From Acidobacteriota bacterium (GTDB taxonomy: Bacteria > Acidobacteriota > Terriglobia > Acidiferrales > 2-02-FULL-67-57): a stretch of DNA of 36,233 nucleotides. The notes under the pieces are model-generated. The model had not been told where the DNA came from and made no database searches. It saw only the letters and a program-made list of their open reading frames with translations. Shown in pieces: positions 1-7,234 of the stretch; position 1 is the first letter of the stretch, and each line of letters starts with the position of its first letter. A program made the translations under genes and the position numbers. Location: contig JACQTJ010000121.1 of the NCBI GenBank assembly GCA_016210855.1, forward strand, positions 1 through 36,233, read 5' to 3'.

Positions 1-1985
1 CGGCGGGCGGGCCGGGCGGCCTCCGGGGCCTGGCTGGGAACCAGGGCAATCAGCGTACCCAGCACCATGACGAAGCCGCCGATCCAGACCCAGTTGACGA
101 GGGGGTTGATATAGACCTGAATCACCGCTCGTCCCGACTGCTCGGCCATGCCGGCGAAGACCAGGTAGACGTCTTCGTTCAGGCGGGGGCGGATGGCGAC
201 CTCGGTGGTGGGCTGCTGGCTGGCCTTGTAGAGCCGGCGCTCGGGGTAGAGGGTGGTCAAGAAGCGGTTGCCGTCATAGACCTGGATGCGGGCCCGGGTG
301 GCGATGTAGTTGTCGTTTTCGGTCTCTTCGAGCCCCTCGACGAGAAAGCGGTAGTTGCGGACGGTGACTTGGTCGCCGGCGGCGACTTCGGCCTGCTCGT
401 GGGCGTTGAAGGCGTTGCCGACGAAGCCGATGAAGAGCAGGGCCACGCCGAAGTGGATGACGTAGCCGCCGTAGCGGCGGGTGTTGCGCCGGGTGAGATG
501 GACGACGGCCGGGACCCAGCCCGCGGCGGTCTTCTGCCGGATGACGCGGGCGCCGCGATAGAACTCCATGACAATGGTGGCGATGACGAAGAAGGAGAGG
601 AAGATGGCCATCAGAGCGAACAGGTTGCGGGCACCGAGGGCAAAGCTCACCGCCGCCACGGCGGCCCCGAAGAGGAGGGGGCGGCTGAAGTTGCGGTGCA
701 AGCTTTCGAGCGAGGTTCGCCGCCAGGCAAAGAGCGGCCCCACCCCGGTCAGAAATAGCAGGAAGAGCCCGATGGGGATCTGGACTTTGTTGAAGTAGGG
801 GGCGCCGACGCTGATCTTCACCCCGCGCACGGCTTCCGAGATGAGCGGAAAAAGCGTTCCCCAGAGCACGGCAAAGCAGGCGGCCAGCAGGATGAGGTTG
901 TTGAAGAGGAAACTCGACTCGCGGGAGAGGAGCGAGTCGAGCTGGTTTTCGCTCTTCAGGAAGTCGAGCCGCCGCAGCAGCAGCGCCCCACTGAAGGCCA
1001 GCCCGGCGGCGATGAAGACGGCGAAGTAGGGCCCGATGGCGGACTGCGCAAAGGCGTGCACGGAGCTCAAGACGCCGCTGCGGGTGAGGAAGGTGCCGAA
1101 GAGGCAGAGGAAGAAGGTGGAGAAGATCAGCACCATGTTCCAGACCTTCATCATGCCGCGCTTCTCCTGCATCATCACCGAGTGCAGGAAGGCGGTGGCG
1201 GTGAGCCAGGGGAGGAGGGAGGCGTTTTCGACCGGGTCCCAGCCCCAGTAGCCGCCCCAGCCGAGCACAGCGTAGGCCCAGCGGGCGCCGAGCAGGACGC
1301 CGATGGTGAGGAAGCCCCAGGTGACCATGGTCCAGCGGCGGGTGATGTGAATCCATTTTTCTCCCTTGGCGCGGGTGGCGAGGGCGGAGAGGGCGAAGGC
1401 GAAGGGCACGGTGAAGCCGACGAAGCCGAGGTAAAGCATAGGTGGGTGAATCACCATCGCCGGGTGCTGGAGGAGCGGGTTCAGGCCGCCGCCGTCGGGC
1501 GGGGAGAAGATTTCGAGCCCGGTGGCGGCCTCGACGGCCAGCACACGGAAGGGGTTGGCGCCGAAGTTGTTCAGGAGCAGGAAGAAGAGCTGCACCATCA
1601 TCAGGGTGGCGAGGGCGTAAGGCATCAGGTGGCGGTGGCTGCGGCGGTTGAGGAGCACGACGGCGATGGTGTAGAGGGAAAGAATGCCGCTCCACCACAG
1701 GAGCGACCCCTCCTGGCCCGACCACAGGGCAGCGAATTTAAAGTAGAGAGGCAGGGCGCGGTTGCTGTGGGAGGCGATGTAAGCGACGCGGAAATCATCC
1801 TGGAGCAGGAGCACCACCAAGCAGAAGGTGGCTACCAGCACCAGCCCGCCGACGGCCACGGCGGCCCGCTCGGCGCTCTGCTGCAACAGGGGCTTGCGCT
1901 TCCAGCGGCCGATGAGGGCGGCGGCAATGGCATAAGCGGAAAAGGGCAGGGCGAGCAGGAGGGCAAAGCTTCCCAGGGAATCCAT
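1..1985 (-). CDS. ccmF: Cytochrome c haem lyase subunit CcmF (partial at 3' end)
   Basis: This membrane protein delivers haem from holo-CcmE to apocytochrome c outside the cytoplasmic membrane (System I cytochrome c maturation). About 661 codons are visible and the frame runs off the left edge without a stop, so the C-terminus is missing. The translation is a long series of hydrophobic segments. It contains the haem-handling WWD signature (WGGYWGWDPVEN, Asp near residue 250) flanked by the usual CcmF context. The ATG start lies 4 bp after the ccmE stop, so the two genes are translationally close and share the promoter upstream of ccmE. NrfE/CcsA-like relatives share the WWD motif, but the length and the partner ccmE point to CcmF. 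In the variant System I suggested by the CcmE sequence, CcmF would work without CcmH; ccmH cannot be judged from this window. Confidence 0.93.
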   Translation of the reverse strand, partial: MDSLGSFALLLALPFSAYAIAAALIGRWKRKPLLQQSAERAAVAVGGLVLVATFCLVVLLLQDDFRVAYIASHSNRALPLYFKFAALWSGQEGSLLWWSGILSLYTIAVVLLNRRSHRHLMPYALATLMMVQLFFLLLNNFGANPFRVLAVEAATGLEIFSPPDGGGLNPLLQHPAMVIHPPMLYLGFVGFTVPFAFALSALATRAKGEKWIHITRRWTMVTWGFLTIGVLLGARWAYAVLGWGGYWGWDPVENASLLPWLTATAFLHSVMMQEKRGMMKVWNMVLIFSTFFLCLFGTFLTRSGVLSSVHAFAQSAIGPYFAVFIAAGLAFSGALLLRRLDFLKSENQLDSLLSRESSFLFNNLILLAACFAVLWGTLFPLISEAVRGVKISVGAPYFNKVQIPIGLFLLFLTGVGPLFAWRRTSLESLHRNFSRPLLFGAAVAAVSFALGARNLFALMAIFLSFFVIATIVMEFYRGARVIRQKTAAGWVPAVVHLTRRNTRRYGGYVIHFGVALLFIGFVGNAFNAHEQAEVAAGDQVTVRNYRFLVEGLEETENDNYIATRARIQVYDGNRFLTTLYPERRLYKASQQPTTEVAIRPRLNEDVYLVFAGMAEQSGRAVIQVYINPLVNWVWIGGFVMVLGTLIALVPSQAPEAARPAR

Positions 1986-1989
1986 CTAT

Positions 1990-2418
1990 CTAGGAGCCGG
2001 ACCGGAGCGACTCACGGGTTGTTCCCGGCGGCAGGGCCTCGTACTTGGAGGCGCACTTGGCCTGGACTTTCTCGGCAACGAAATAGTTCTCGGCCGAGTA
2101 CTTCCCGGTGACGATGGCCTGGGCGTTGTCGACCAGGGTGTCGGGCACGGGTTCGGTGCCGACGTAGACCACTTCCAGGCGGTCGTCGCCCTGGTGGAGC
2201 TGGAAGCGCACCTGGCGGCCCTCGCGGCGGATCGAGTCCGGGACCACGTCGCCCGCCACCCGCAGGCGCAGCCGGTAGGCGTGGTCGCCCTGGGCACGCA
2301 GCTCGGGGATGGTCACGTAATAGGTTTTGCTTTCCTGGACGCCGCTGATTCCGAGCCAGACCAGCACGCCCAGGATGATGGCCGCTCCGGCACCGAACTT
2401 CAGGGTCCTGCCGCTCAT
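1990..2418 (-). CDS. ccmE: Cytochrome c-type biogenesis haem chaperone CcmE, CXXXY variant
   Basis: The protein is a periplasmic haem chaperone of 142 residues, the usual CcmE length. An N-terminal membrane anchor (about residues 9-26) is followed by the OB-fold beta-barrel, with the typical stretches VAGDVVPDSI and VYVGTEPVPDTL. In classical CcmE a histidine in an HXXXY motif binds haem covalently. Here the aligned motif is CASKY, with Cys122 and Tyr126, which is the CXXXY form described for the variant System I of archaea and some bacteria such as Desulfovibrio. The Cys codon lies at 2053-2055 and reads clearly as TGC. The gene starts the ccmE-ccmF pair and has a near-consensus promoter about 55-85 bp upstream. 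Confidence in the family is high. The variant chemistry is inferred from the motif. Confidence 0.93.
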   Translation of the reverse strand: MSGRTLKFGAGAAIILGVLVWLGISGVQESKTYYVTIPELRAQGDHAYRLRLRVAGDVVPDSIRREGRQVRFQLHQGDDRLEVVYVGTEPVPDTLVDNAQAIVTGKYSAENYFVAEKVQAKCASKYEALPPGTTRESLRSGS

Positions 2419-2474
2419 GAGGTCAAAACTCCGGGCTGGAGTGTGTGCAATCCGGATTCCAACCCTCGTTATCC

Positions 2475-2503
2475 ACTATAGCCCCGGGCTACCACGGTGT
2501 CAA
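2475..2503 (-). promoter_or_regulatory. Sigma70 promoter for ccmE-ccmF
   Basis: Read on the minus strand, a perfect -35 TTGACA (2503-2498) is followed by a 17-bp spacer and a -10 TATAGT (2480-2475, five of six consensus bases). The predicted transcript starts near 2468 and gives a leader of about 50 nt before the ccmE ATG at 2418. This is the closest match to consensus in the window. It separates ccmEF from the upstream gene on the same strand. Confidence 0.85.
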
Positions 2504-2570
2504 TCGAGACCGCCCGGGCATTCGATTGGGAATCAGGCTGGTTTCTCAAGGAGTTCCAGACCGGGGCAGC

Positions 2571-2602
2571 TCCCGAGGGGCATCGCCGGTTCCCGAGGGG
2601 AA
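2571..2602. repeat. Tandem 10-bp direct repeat TCCCGAGGGG with 20-bp period
   Basis: TCCCGAGGGG occurs at 2571-2580 and again at 2591-2600. The second copy extends to the inverted repeat TTCCC-GAG-GGGAA (2590-2602). Both copies lie in the 245-bp non-coding stretch between the dehydrogenase-like gene and the ccmE promoter. No T-tract follows on either strand, so it is not an obvious intrinsic terminator. It could be a protein-binding site upstream of the promoter or chance in GC-rich DNA. Confidence 0.4.
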
Positions 2603-2663
2603 GAGCGAGGGCCATGGCTGGTGGGGGTTTCCACACTGAGGGAGCGTGTTTCCTCCCGGTGGG

Positions 2664-3824
2664 TCAGAACTCGTCTTCGTCTTCGGGTCTCTCGAGGCGC
2701 TTCACCCGGCCGGTCAGCTCGAAGCCCTTTTTTTTGACGTCGGCGAGGATGGCCCGGCGAGCCTCCGCGGGAAGGGCCTCGGGTGGATGCACTCCCCGGG
2801 AATCGCGGGGCAGGTGCTTGATGAAGAGGGCCGCGGTATGCGCGGTGGCGTAGGCGATGGGTGTAGCGTAGCTGCCCTGGCGGCGGATTTGGTAGAGGCT
2901 GGGAAAGGCGCAAGCCCAGCGCCGCTCGAGCGGCTCGCCAGCCTTCCGGCCGCGCACCACCACGGCCAGGGCGAAGCGACCGTTGCGCAGAATCCCGCGG
3001 CGGATCAGGCGCGCCACCTGCCGTGGGGTGGGGGTCTGGGGAAAGCGCTTTGAGACCAAGCCGGCGGAGGGGCGCAACTTGCCCTGGCGGTACCAGCGGT
3101 GGAGGCGGTCGATTTCGTTCCCGCCGATCTTCACGTCCATATCGCGCATGGGGATGAAGTGGGGCAGCGTCCCCACTTCGTCTTGCGCCGCCAGCATCAC
3201 GCGCACCTGGCCGATGGGCGGCGGGAAGCGAAACCATTCGGGCTCCCCAAAGCGGCGGGCCAGGCGGAAGCGTCGCTGGCGATAAACGCGGGGGCGGGAG
3301 GTGGCCTCGTCGAAGGCGGTCTCGGCCGACCAGGTAGAGACCGGGTCGCGGCTTTCCGTGCTCTCGAAGAGGCGGATGCGGACATCTTCGACCGTGTCGA
3401 GCTGCTCGGCGCTGCGGGCCACGAGCAGGTTGGTCAAGCCCGGGGCCACCCCGGTGTTGATGAGCGCCACCCGGCGTTTGGCCAAGAACTTCCTGTGGAA
3501 GCGGAGCTGCTCGGCCTTGAAGGGGTAGCGGCCTAGGTGAGTAGCCATATCGAGATAGTGCGCTCGCAGCCGCAGGGCCGCCCGCAGCACGGTGTGGTTG
3601 AAGGCGGCCGGGGCGGCGTTCACGAGCAGGTGGCAGCTCCGCCCGGCCTGGACAATCCCCCAGAGGTTCCGGGCATTCACCCGTTGGCAGGAGAGCTTGG
3701 GTCCGAGGAAGCGCCGGGCCCGCTCCGGGTCGCGGTCGCCGCACCAAACGGTGTGTCCTTGGCGGGCAAGCAGCTGGGCCAGGAGTCCCCCGGCGGCGCC
3801 GGCTCCCAGCACGAAAATCCGCAT
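2664..3824 (-). CDS. Saccharopine dehydrogenase family NAD(P)-binding protein
   Basis: The protein has 386 residues. It opens with a Rossmann nucleotide-binding fold (MRIFVLGAGAAGG, a GXGXXG-type glycine-rich turn at residues 7-13, then an acidic residue in GDRDPERA). It continues with the segment LLVNAAPAAFNHTVLRAAL that is typical of saccharopine-dehydrogenase-like reductases. A later GVAPGLTNLL stretch (about residue 125) matches the same family. The C-terminus is short and highly charged (EDEDEF). Members act on lysine/saccharopine, homospermidine or lipids, and the sequence alone does not choose among them. No lysine-pathway gene is adjacent; the aldehyde dehydrogenase at 20848 is too far away to imply a pathway. 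No Shine-Dalgarno precedes the ATG, and the predicted transcription start lies only about 3 nt upstream of it. Confidence 0.8.
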   Translation of the reverse strand: MRIFVLGAGAAGGLLAQLLARQGHTVWCGDRDPERARRFLGPKLSCQRVNARNLWGIVQAGRSCHLLVNAAPAAFNHTVLRAALRLRAHYLDMATHLGRYPFKAEQLRFHRKFLAKRRVALINTGVAPGLTNLLVARSAEQLDTVEDVRIRLFESTESRDPVSTWSAETAFDEATSRPRVYRQRRFRLARRFGEPEWFRFPPPIGQVRVMLAAQDEVGTLPHFIPMRDMDVKIGGNEIDRLHRWYRQGKLRPSAGLVSKRFPQTPTPRQVARLIRRGILRNGRFALAVVVRGRKAGEPLERRWACAFPSLYQIRRQGSYATPIAYATAHTAALFIKHLPRDSRGVHPPEALPAEARRAILADVKKKGFELTGRVKRLERPEDEDEF

Positions 3825-3833
3825 GGCGGGGAG

Positions 3834-3862
3834 ACTCTAGTCGGTCTGCAGGAAAAGGACAA
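3834..3862 (-). promoter_or_regulatory. Probable promoter for the saccharopine-dehydrogenase-like gene
   Basis: On the minus strand, TTGTCC (3862-3857, four of six) and TAGAGT (3839-3834, four of six) are separated by exactly 17 bp. The predicted start near 3827 is almost at the ATG (3824), so the mRNA would be leaderless. This fits the absence of a ribosome-binding site. The site shares the divergent spacer with the sat promoter. Confidence 0.45.
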
Positions 3863-3901
3863 GTCTGCCCCGGGAAGTTCGCCTTTGTTCCGCCGATTGC
3901 T

Positions 3902-3928
3902 TTGAAAACGGAGGAATTGTGCTAAAGT
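3902..3928 (+). promoter_or_regulatory. Probable promoter for the sat-cysC operon
   Basis: TTGAAA (3902-3907, five of six) precedes an extended -10, TGC plus TAAAGT (3923-3928, four of six). The spacer is 15 bp, shorter than ideal, but the TGn extension can compensate. The predicted start near 3935 gives a leader of about 75 nt before the sat ATG at 4011. The promoter diverges from that of the minus-strand dehydrogenase-like gene within a 186-bp intergenic region. Confidence 0.45.
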
Positions 3929-4010
3929 GCAGGGTTCTTTGAGCGGGAGGGCCTGCGGCCGGGCACTGGGCGCCGGGTCGGGACTCGGAATCGAGAAACG
4001 AAGTCGCGGA

Positions 4011-5186
4011 ATGGGAACGTTCACGACCATCGCCCCTCATGGGGGTAGCCTGGTTAACCGCCAGGTGCGGGAGGAGGACCGGGAGGCTCGCCGGGAGCAG
4101 GCCGCCCGCCTGAAGCGCCTCGAGCTGGGGCTCCGGGAGGTGTCTGATCTGATGCTCCTGGGCGTGGGGGGGTTCTCTCCTCTGGAAGGCTTCCTAACCT
4201 CGGCCGACTACCATTCGGTGGTCCGCGAGGGCCGACTGGCTAGCGGCCTGCCTTGGACAATCCCCATTATCCTGCCCGTCTCCGCCGATGTGGCGGCAGC
4301 GGTTAGGCTCGGTGACGAGATTGGATTATGGACGTTAGGCAACCACCTGCTCGGGACGCTTGAGGTCCGCGACAAGTTCCGCTACGACAAAGAGGAGCAG
4401 GCCCGGAAGGTCTTTGGCACCACTGACCGCCACCACCCGGCTGTGGACTACCTTCACAACTGCGGCGAGGTGCTTGTGGGCGGGCCGATTTCCCTCCTCG
4501 ACCTCCCGCCCGTTGACCCCTGTTACGAGAGCTTTCTTCTGCACCCGCGCGAGACCCGCTACCTCTTCCAGCAGAAAGGCTGGCGCACCGTGGTGGGCTT
4601 CCAGACTCGCAACCCCGTCCACCGCGCCCACGAGTACATCCAAAAGTGCGCCCTGGAGACCGTGGATGGGCTGCTCCTCCACCCTCTGGTTGGGGAAACC
4701 AAGAGCGACGACATCCCCGGGCCGGTGCGGATGGAGTGCTACCGGGCCCTCATGGACCACTACTACCCGCGCGACCGCGTGGTGCTTTCCGTGTTTCCGG
4801 CCGCGATGCGCTACGCGGGCCCCCGAGAGGCTATCTTCCACGCCGTGGTGCGCAAGAACTACGGCTGCACCCACTTCATCGTTGGCCGCGACCACGCCGG
4901 GGTGGGCAACTTCTACGGCCCCTACGACGCCCAGCGCATCTTCGAGCGCTACACCCCGGACGAGCTCGCCATCACCCCCATGTTCTTCGACTTCACCTTC
5001 TACTGCCGCCGCTGCGCCCACATCGTCTCGGAGAAAACCTGCCGGCACGACGAGGACGACCGCATCTTCTTCAGCGGCACCCGGGTGCGCGAGTTGCTGG
5101 CCCGCGGCCAGAGCCTGCCCGAAGAGTTCACCCGGCCGGAGATTGCCCGGATTCTCGCCGCCGCCTCCCGCCGGCACGAGTTGTAG
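4011..5186 (+). CDS. sat: Sulfate adenylyltransferase (ATP sulfurylase, Sat type)
   Basis: The enzyme converts ATP and sulfate to adenosine 5'-phosphosulfate (APS) and pyrophosphate. The 391-residue product is the single-chain Sat type, not the CysD/CysN heterodimer. The ATP-binding motif QTRNPVHRAHE is at residues 198-208 and GRDHAGVG at 292-299. Cys332, Cys335 and Cys344 with His346/347 resemble the zinc site of bacterial and archaeal Sat. The open frame extends upstream to a GTG at 3927, but I chose the ATG at 4011 because the family typically begins with a short stretch before PHGGxLVNR. The gene leads a run with a phosphodiesterase, cysC and a PHP phosphoesterase, which points to APS being phosphorylated to PAPS. 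No APS or sulfite reductase genes are present in the window. Confidence 0.95.
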   Translation: MGTFTTIAPHGGSLVNRQVREEDREARREQAARLKRLELGLREVSDLMLLGVGGFSPLEGFLTSADYHSVVREGRLASGLPWTIPIILPVSADVAAAVRLGDEIGLWTLGNHLLGTLEVRDKFRYDKEEQARKVFGTTDRHHPAVDYLHNCGEVLVGGPISLLDLPPVDPCYESFLLHPRETRYLFQQKGWRTVVGFQTRNPVHRAHEYIQKCALETVDGLLLHPLVGETKSDDIPGPVRMECYRALMDHYYPRDRVVLSVFPAAMRYAGPREAIFHAVVRKNYGCTHFIVGRDHAGVGNFYGPYDAQRIFERYTPDELAITPMFFDFTFYCRRCAHIVSEKTCRHDEDDRIFFSGTRVRELLARGQSLPEEFTRPEIARILAAASRRHEL

Positions 5187-5194
5187 AGAAGAAA

Positions 5195-6583
5195 ATGAGT
5201 CGGCCAGCCAAGGTCGCCGTCATCGGCCTGGATTGCGTGCCGCCGGAGCTGGTCTTCGACCGCTGGCGCGACCAGCTGCCCTGCCTGCGCCGCTTGCAGG
5301 AAGAAGGCTGGTGGGGCCGCTTGAAGAGCGTCGTGCCTCCCATCACCGTCCCCGCCTGGTCCTGCATGATGAGCAGTCGCGACCCGGGCGAGCTCGGCAT
5401 CTACGGCTTCCGCAACCGCAAGGACTACAGTTACGACGGCCTGGTCTTTGCCAATTCCACCGCGGTGAAGGAAGACCGCCTCTGGGACATCTTGAGCCGC
5501 GCCGGCAAGCAGGTGGTCCTGCTGGCGGTGCCAGGCACCTACCCGCCCCGGCCGCTGAACGGGGCCATGGTGGGCTGCTTCCTCACCCCTGGCCCCGACT
5601 CCGACTACACCTATCCGCCGGCGCTGAAGGCGGAGCTGACCACTCGCTTCGGGCCCTACCGGCTCGACGTCGAAAACTTCCGCTCCGAGGACAAGCAGCG
5701 CATTCTCGACGACATCTACCGGATGACCGAGCAGCACTTCGCCATGGCCCGCCACCTCGTCACCAGCCGCCTCTGGGACTTCTTTATGATGGTCGAGATG
5801 GGCACCGACCGCATCCACCACGCTTTCTGGAAATACTTCGACCCCGCCCACCGCAAGTACGAAAGGGGCAATCCTTTCGAGAACGCCGTCTTCGACTACT
5901 ACCGCTTCGTGGACGCCCAGGTGGCGGAGCTGCTGCCCCTGCTCGGGGAGGACACCACCGTCTTCGTGGTCTCCGACCACGGCGCTCAGAAGATGGAGGG
6001 CGGGGTCTGCATCAACGAGTGGCTGCAACAGGAAGGCTACTTCACCCTCGCCGAGCCGGTGAGCGGCCTCACCCCTCTCGCCAAAGCCAAGATTGATTGG
6101 TCGAAGACTCGCGCCTGGGGCGAGGGCGGCTACTACTCCCGCATCTTCCTCAACGTGCGGGGCCGCGAGCCCCAGGGGGTGATTCCCCCGGCGGAAGTCG
6201 AATCCACCCGCGACCAGTTGAAGCGCAAGCTCGAAGCCATGCCCGACGAGAAGGGCCGACCGATGGGCACCGTGGTCTACAAGCCCGAGGAGGTTTACCG
6301 CGCCGTGCGCGGCGTGCCCCCCGACCTGGTCGTCTATTTCGGCAATCTGCGCTGGCGCTCGGTCGGCAGCCTGGGCCTGGGCACCGTCCACACCTTCGAG
6401 AATGACACCGGCCCCGACGACGCCAACCACAGCGAGTATGGTATTTTTATCCTGCGGGAACCGGGCCGGCAGGGCCGGCGGCTCGACGACTTGAGCCTGT
6501 TCGACGTGGCTCCGACTATCTTGACCCGCTTCGGCCTCACCCCGGCCGCGGGGATGCAGGGCAAAGTGATCTCGGCGAACTGA
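5195..6583 (+). CDS. Alkaline phosphatase superfamily protein (type I phosphodiesterase/nucleotide pyrophosphatase-like)
   Basis: The 462-residue protein has the metal-site landmarks of the alkaline phosphatase superfamily. These are an N-terminal Asp in VAVIGLDC, a probable Thr nucleophile in PPITVPAWSCM (around residue 47), TDRIHHAFW in the middle, VVSDHGAQ and a late His in NHSEYGIF. This pattern is shared by type I phosphodiesterases/nucleotide pyrophosphatases and phosphoglycerate-mutase-like enzymes. No signal peptide is evident, so it is probably cytoplasmic. The true start is the ATG at 5195, eight bases after the sat stop. The same frame is open well upstream inside sat, but that is a GC-rich shadow. 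Its place between sat and cysC suggests a substrate linked to APS, PAPS or a sulfated product. That is inference; the substrate cannot be read from sequence. Confidence 0.85.
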   Translation: MSRPAKVAVIGLDCVPPELVFDRWRDQLPCLRRLQEEGWWGRLKSVVPPITVPAWSCMMSSRDPGELGIYGFRNRKDYSYDGLVFANSTAVKEDRLWDILSRAGKQVVLLAVPGTYPPRPLNGAMVGCFLTPGPDSDYTYPPALKAELTTRFGPYRLDVENFRSEDKQRILDDIYRMTEQHFAMARHLVTSRLWDFFMMVEMGTDRIHHAFWKYFDPAHRKYERGNPFENAVFDYYRFVDAQVAELLPLLGEDTTVFVVSDHGAQKMEGGVCINEWLQQEGYFTLAEPVSGLTPLAKAKIDWSKTRAWGEGGYYSRIFLNVRGREPQGVIPPAEVESTRDQLKRKLEAMPDEKGRPMGTVVYKPEEVYRAVRGVPPDLVVYFGNLRWRSVGSLGLGTVHTFENDTGPDDANHSEYGIFILREPGRQGRRLDDLSLFDVAPTILTRFGLTPAAGMQGKVISAN

Positions 6584-6592
6584 AAGGCCCGT

Positions 6593-7225
6593 ATGGCAGA
6601 CGCGAAACGGCAGGCGGACAGCCCCGGCGTTACCTTGTGGTTTACAGGTCTGCCCTGTTCGGGCAAGAGCACCATCTCGCAGCTTGTCTACCAGCACCTG
6701 CGCCAGGCCGGCCGCAAGGTGGAGCTGCTCGACGGCGACCAGGTCCGCCAGCACCTCACCAAGGGCCTCGGCTTCAGCAAAGAGGGCCGCGACGAAAACA
6801 TTCGCCGCATCGGCTACGTCTGCCACCTCCTGACCCGCAACGGCGTGGTCGCCATCGCCGCCGCCATCTCCCCCTACCGGGCGGTGCGCGACGAGGTGCG
6901 CCGCCTGATCGGCTCGTTTGTCGAAATCTACCTCGACTGCCCGGTTGAGGTCTGCATGCAGCGCGACGTCAAGGGGATGTACAAGAAGGCCCTGGCGGGT
7001 GAGCTCCAGGGCTTCACCGGCGTCTCTGACCCCTACGAGCCCCCGCTTCACCCTGAGCTCACTCTCCACACCGACAAGGAGCCGGCGGAGGCGTGCGCCG
7101 CCCGGTTGTTGCGCCGGCTGGCCGAAATGGGCTATCTGCCCAGCGTCCGGGTTCCCCCTGAGCCCTACACCCCCGAGGAGGAAGCCGCCATCCGCCGGCG
7201 GCTTGAGCAACTGGGGTATCTCTAG
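6593..7225 (+). CDS. cysC: Adenylyl-sulfate (APS) kinase
   Basis: The enzyme phosphorylates APS at the 3' position to give PAPS, the sulfuryl donor for sulfotransferases and for PAPS reduction. The 210-residue protein shows the Walker A motif GLPCSGKST (residues 19-27), the DGDQVR segment (47-52), the FSKEGRDENIRR signature (61-72) and the conserved ISPYRA motif with Ser93. The last 25 or so residues after MGYLP extend beyond the minimal kinase. The gene begins 9 bp after the phosphodiesterase stop and ends 9 bp before the PHP gene, consistent with one transcript from the sat promoter. Confidence 0.95.
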   Translation: MADAKRQADSPGVTLWFTGLPCSGKSTISQLVYQHLRQAGRKVELLDGDQVRQHLTKGLGFSKEGRDENIRRIGYVCHLLTRNGVVAIAAAISPYRAVRDEVRRLIGSFVEIYLDCPVEVCMQRDVKGMYKKALAGELQGFTGVSDPYEPPLHPELTLHTDKEPAEACAARLLRRLAEMGYLPSVRVPPEPYTPEEEAAIRRRLEQLGYL

Positions 7226-7234
7226 CCGCCGAGC

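Noticed and set aside
274-1725. A 483-codon minus-strand open frame within ccmF
   Set aside because: It is a shifted frame of ccmF, rich in Arg/Pro/His/Leu. The true ccmF frame carries the WWD motif and membrane helices and is open across the edge.
3927-4010. An upstream in-frame start for sat (GTG at 3927)
   Set aside because: The extra 28 residues are Gly/Arg/Ser-rich and unlike the family N-terminus. The predicted promoter -10 overlaps this GTG. The ATG at 4011 gives the typical start before PHGGxLVNR.
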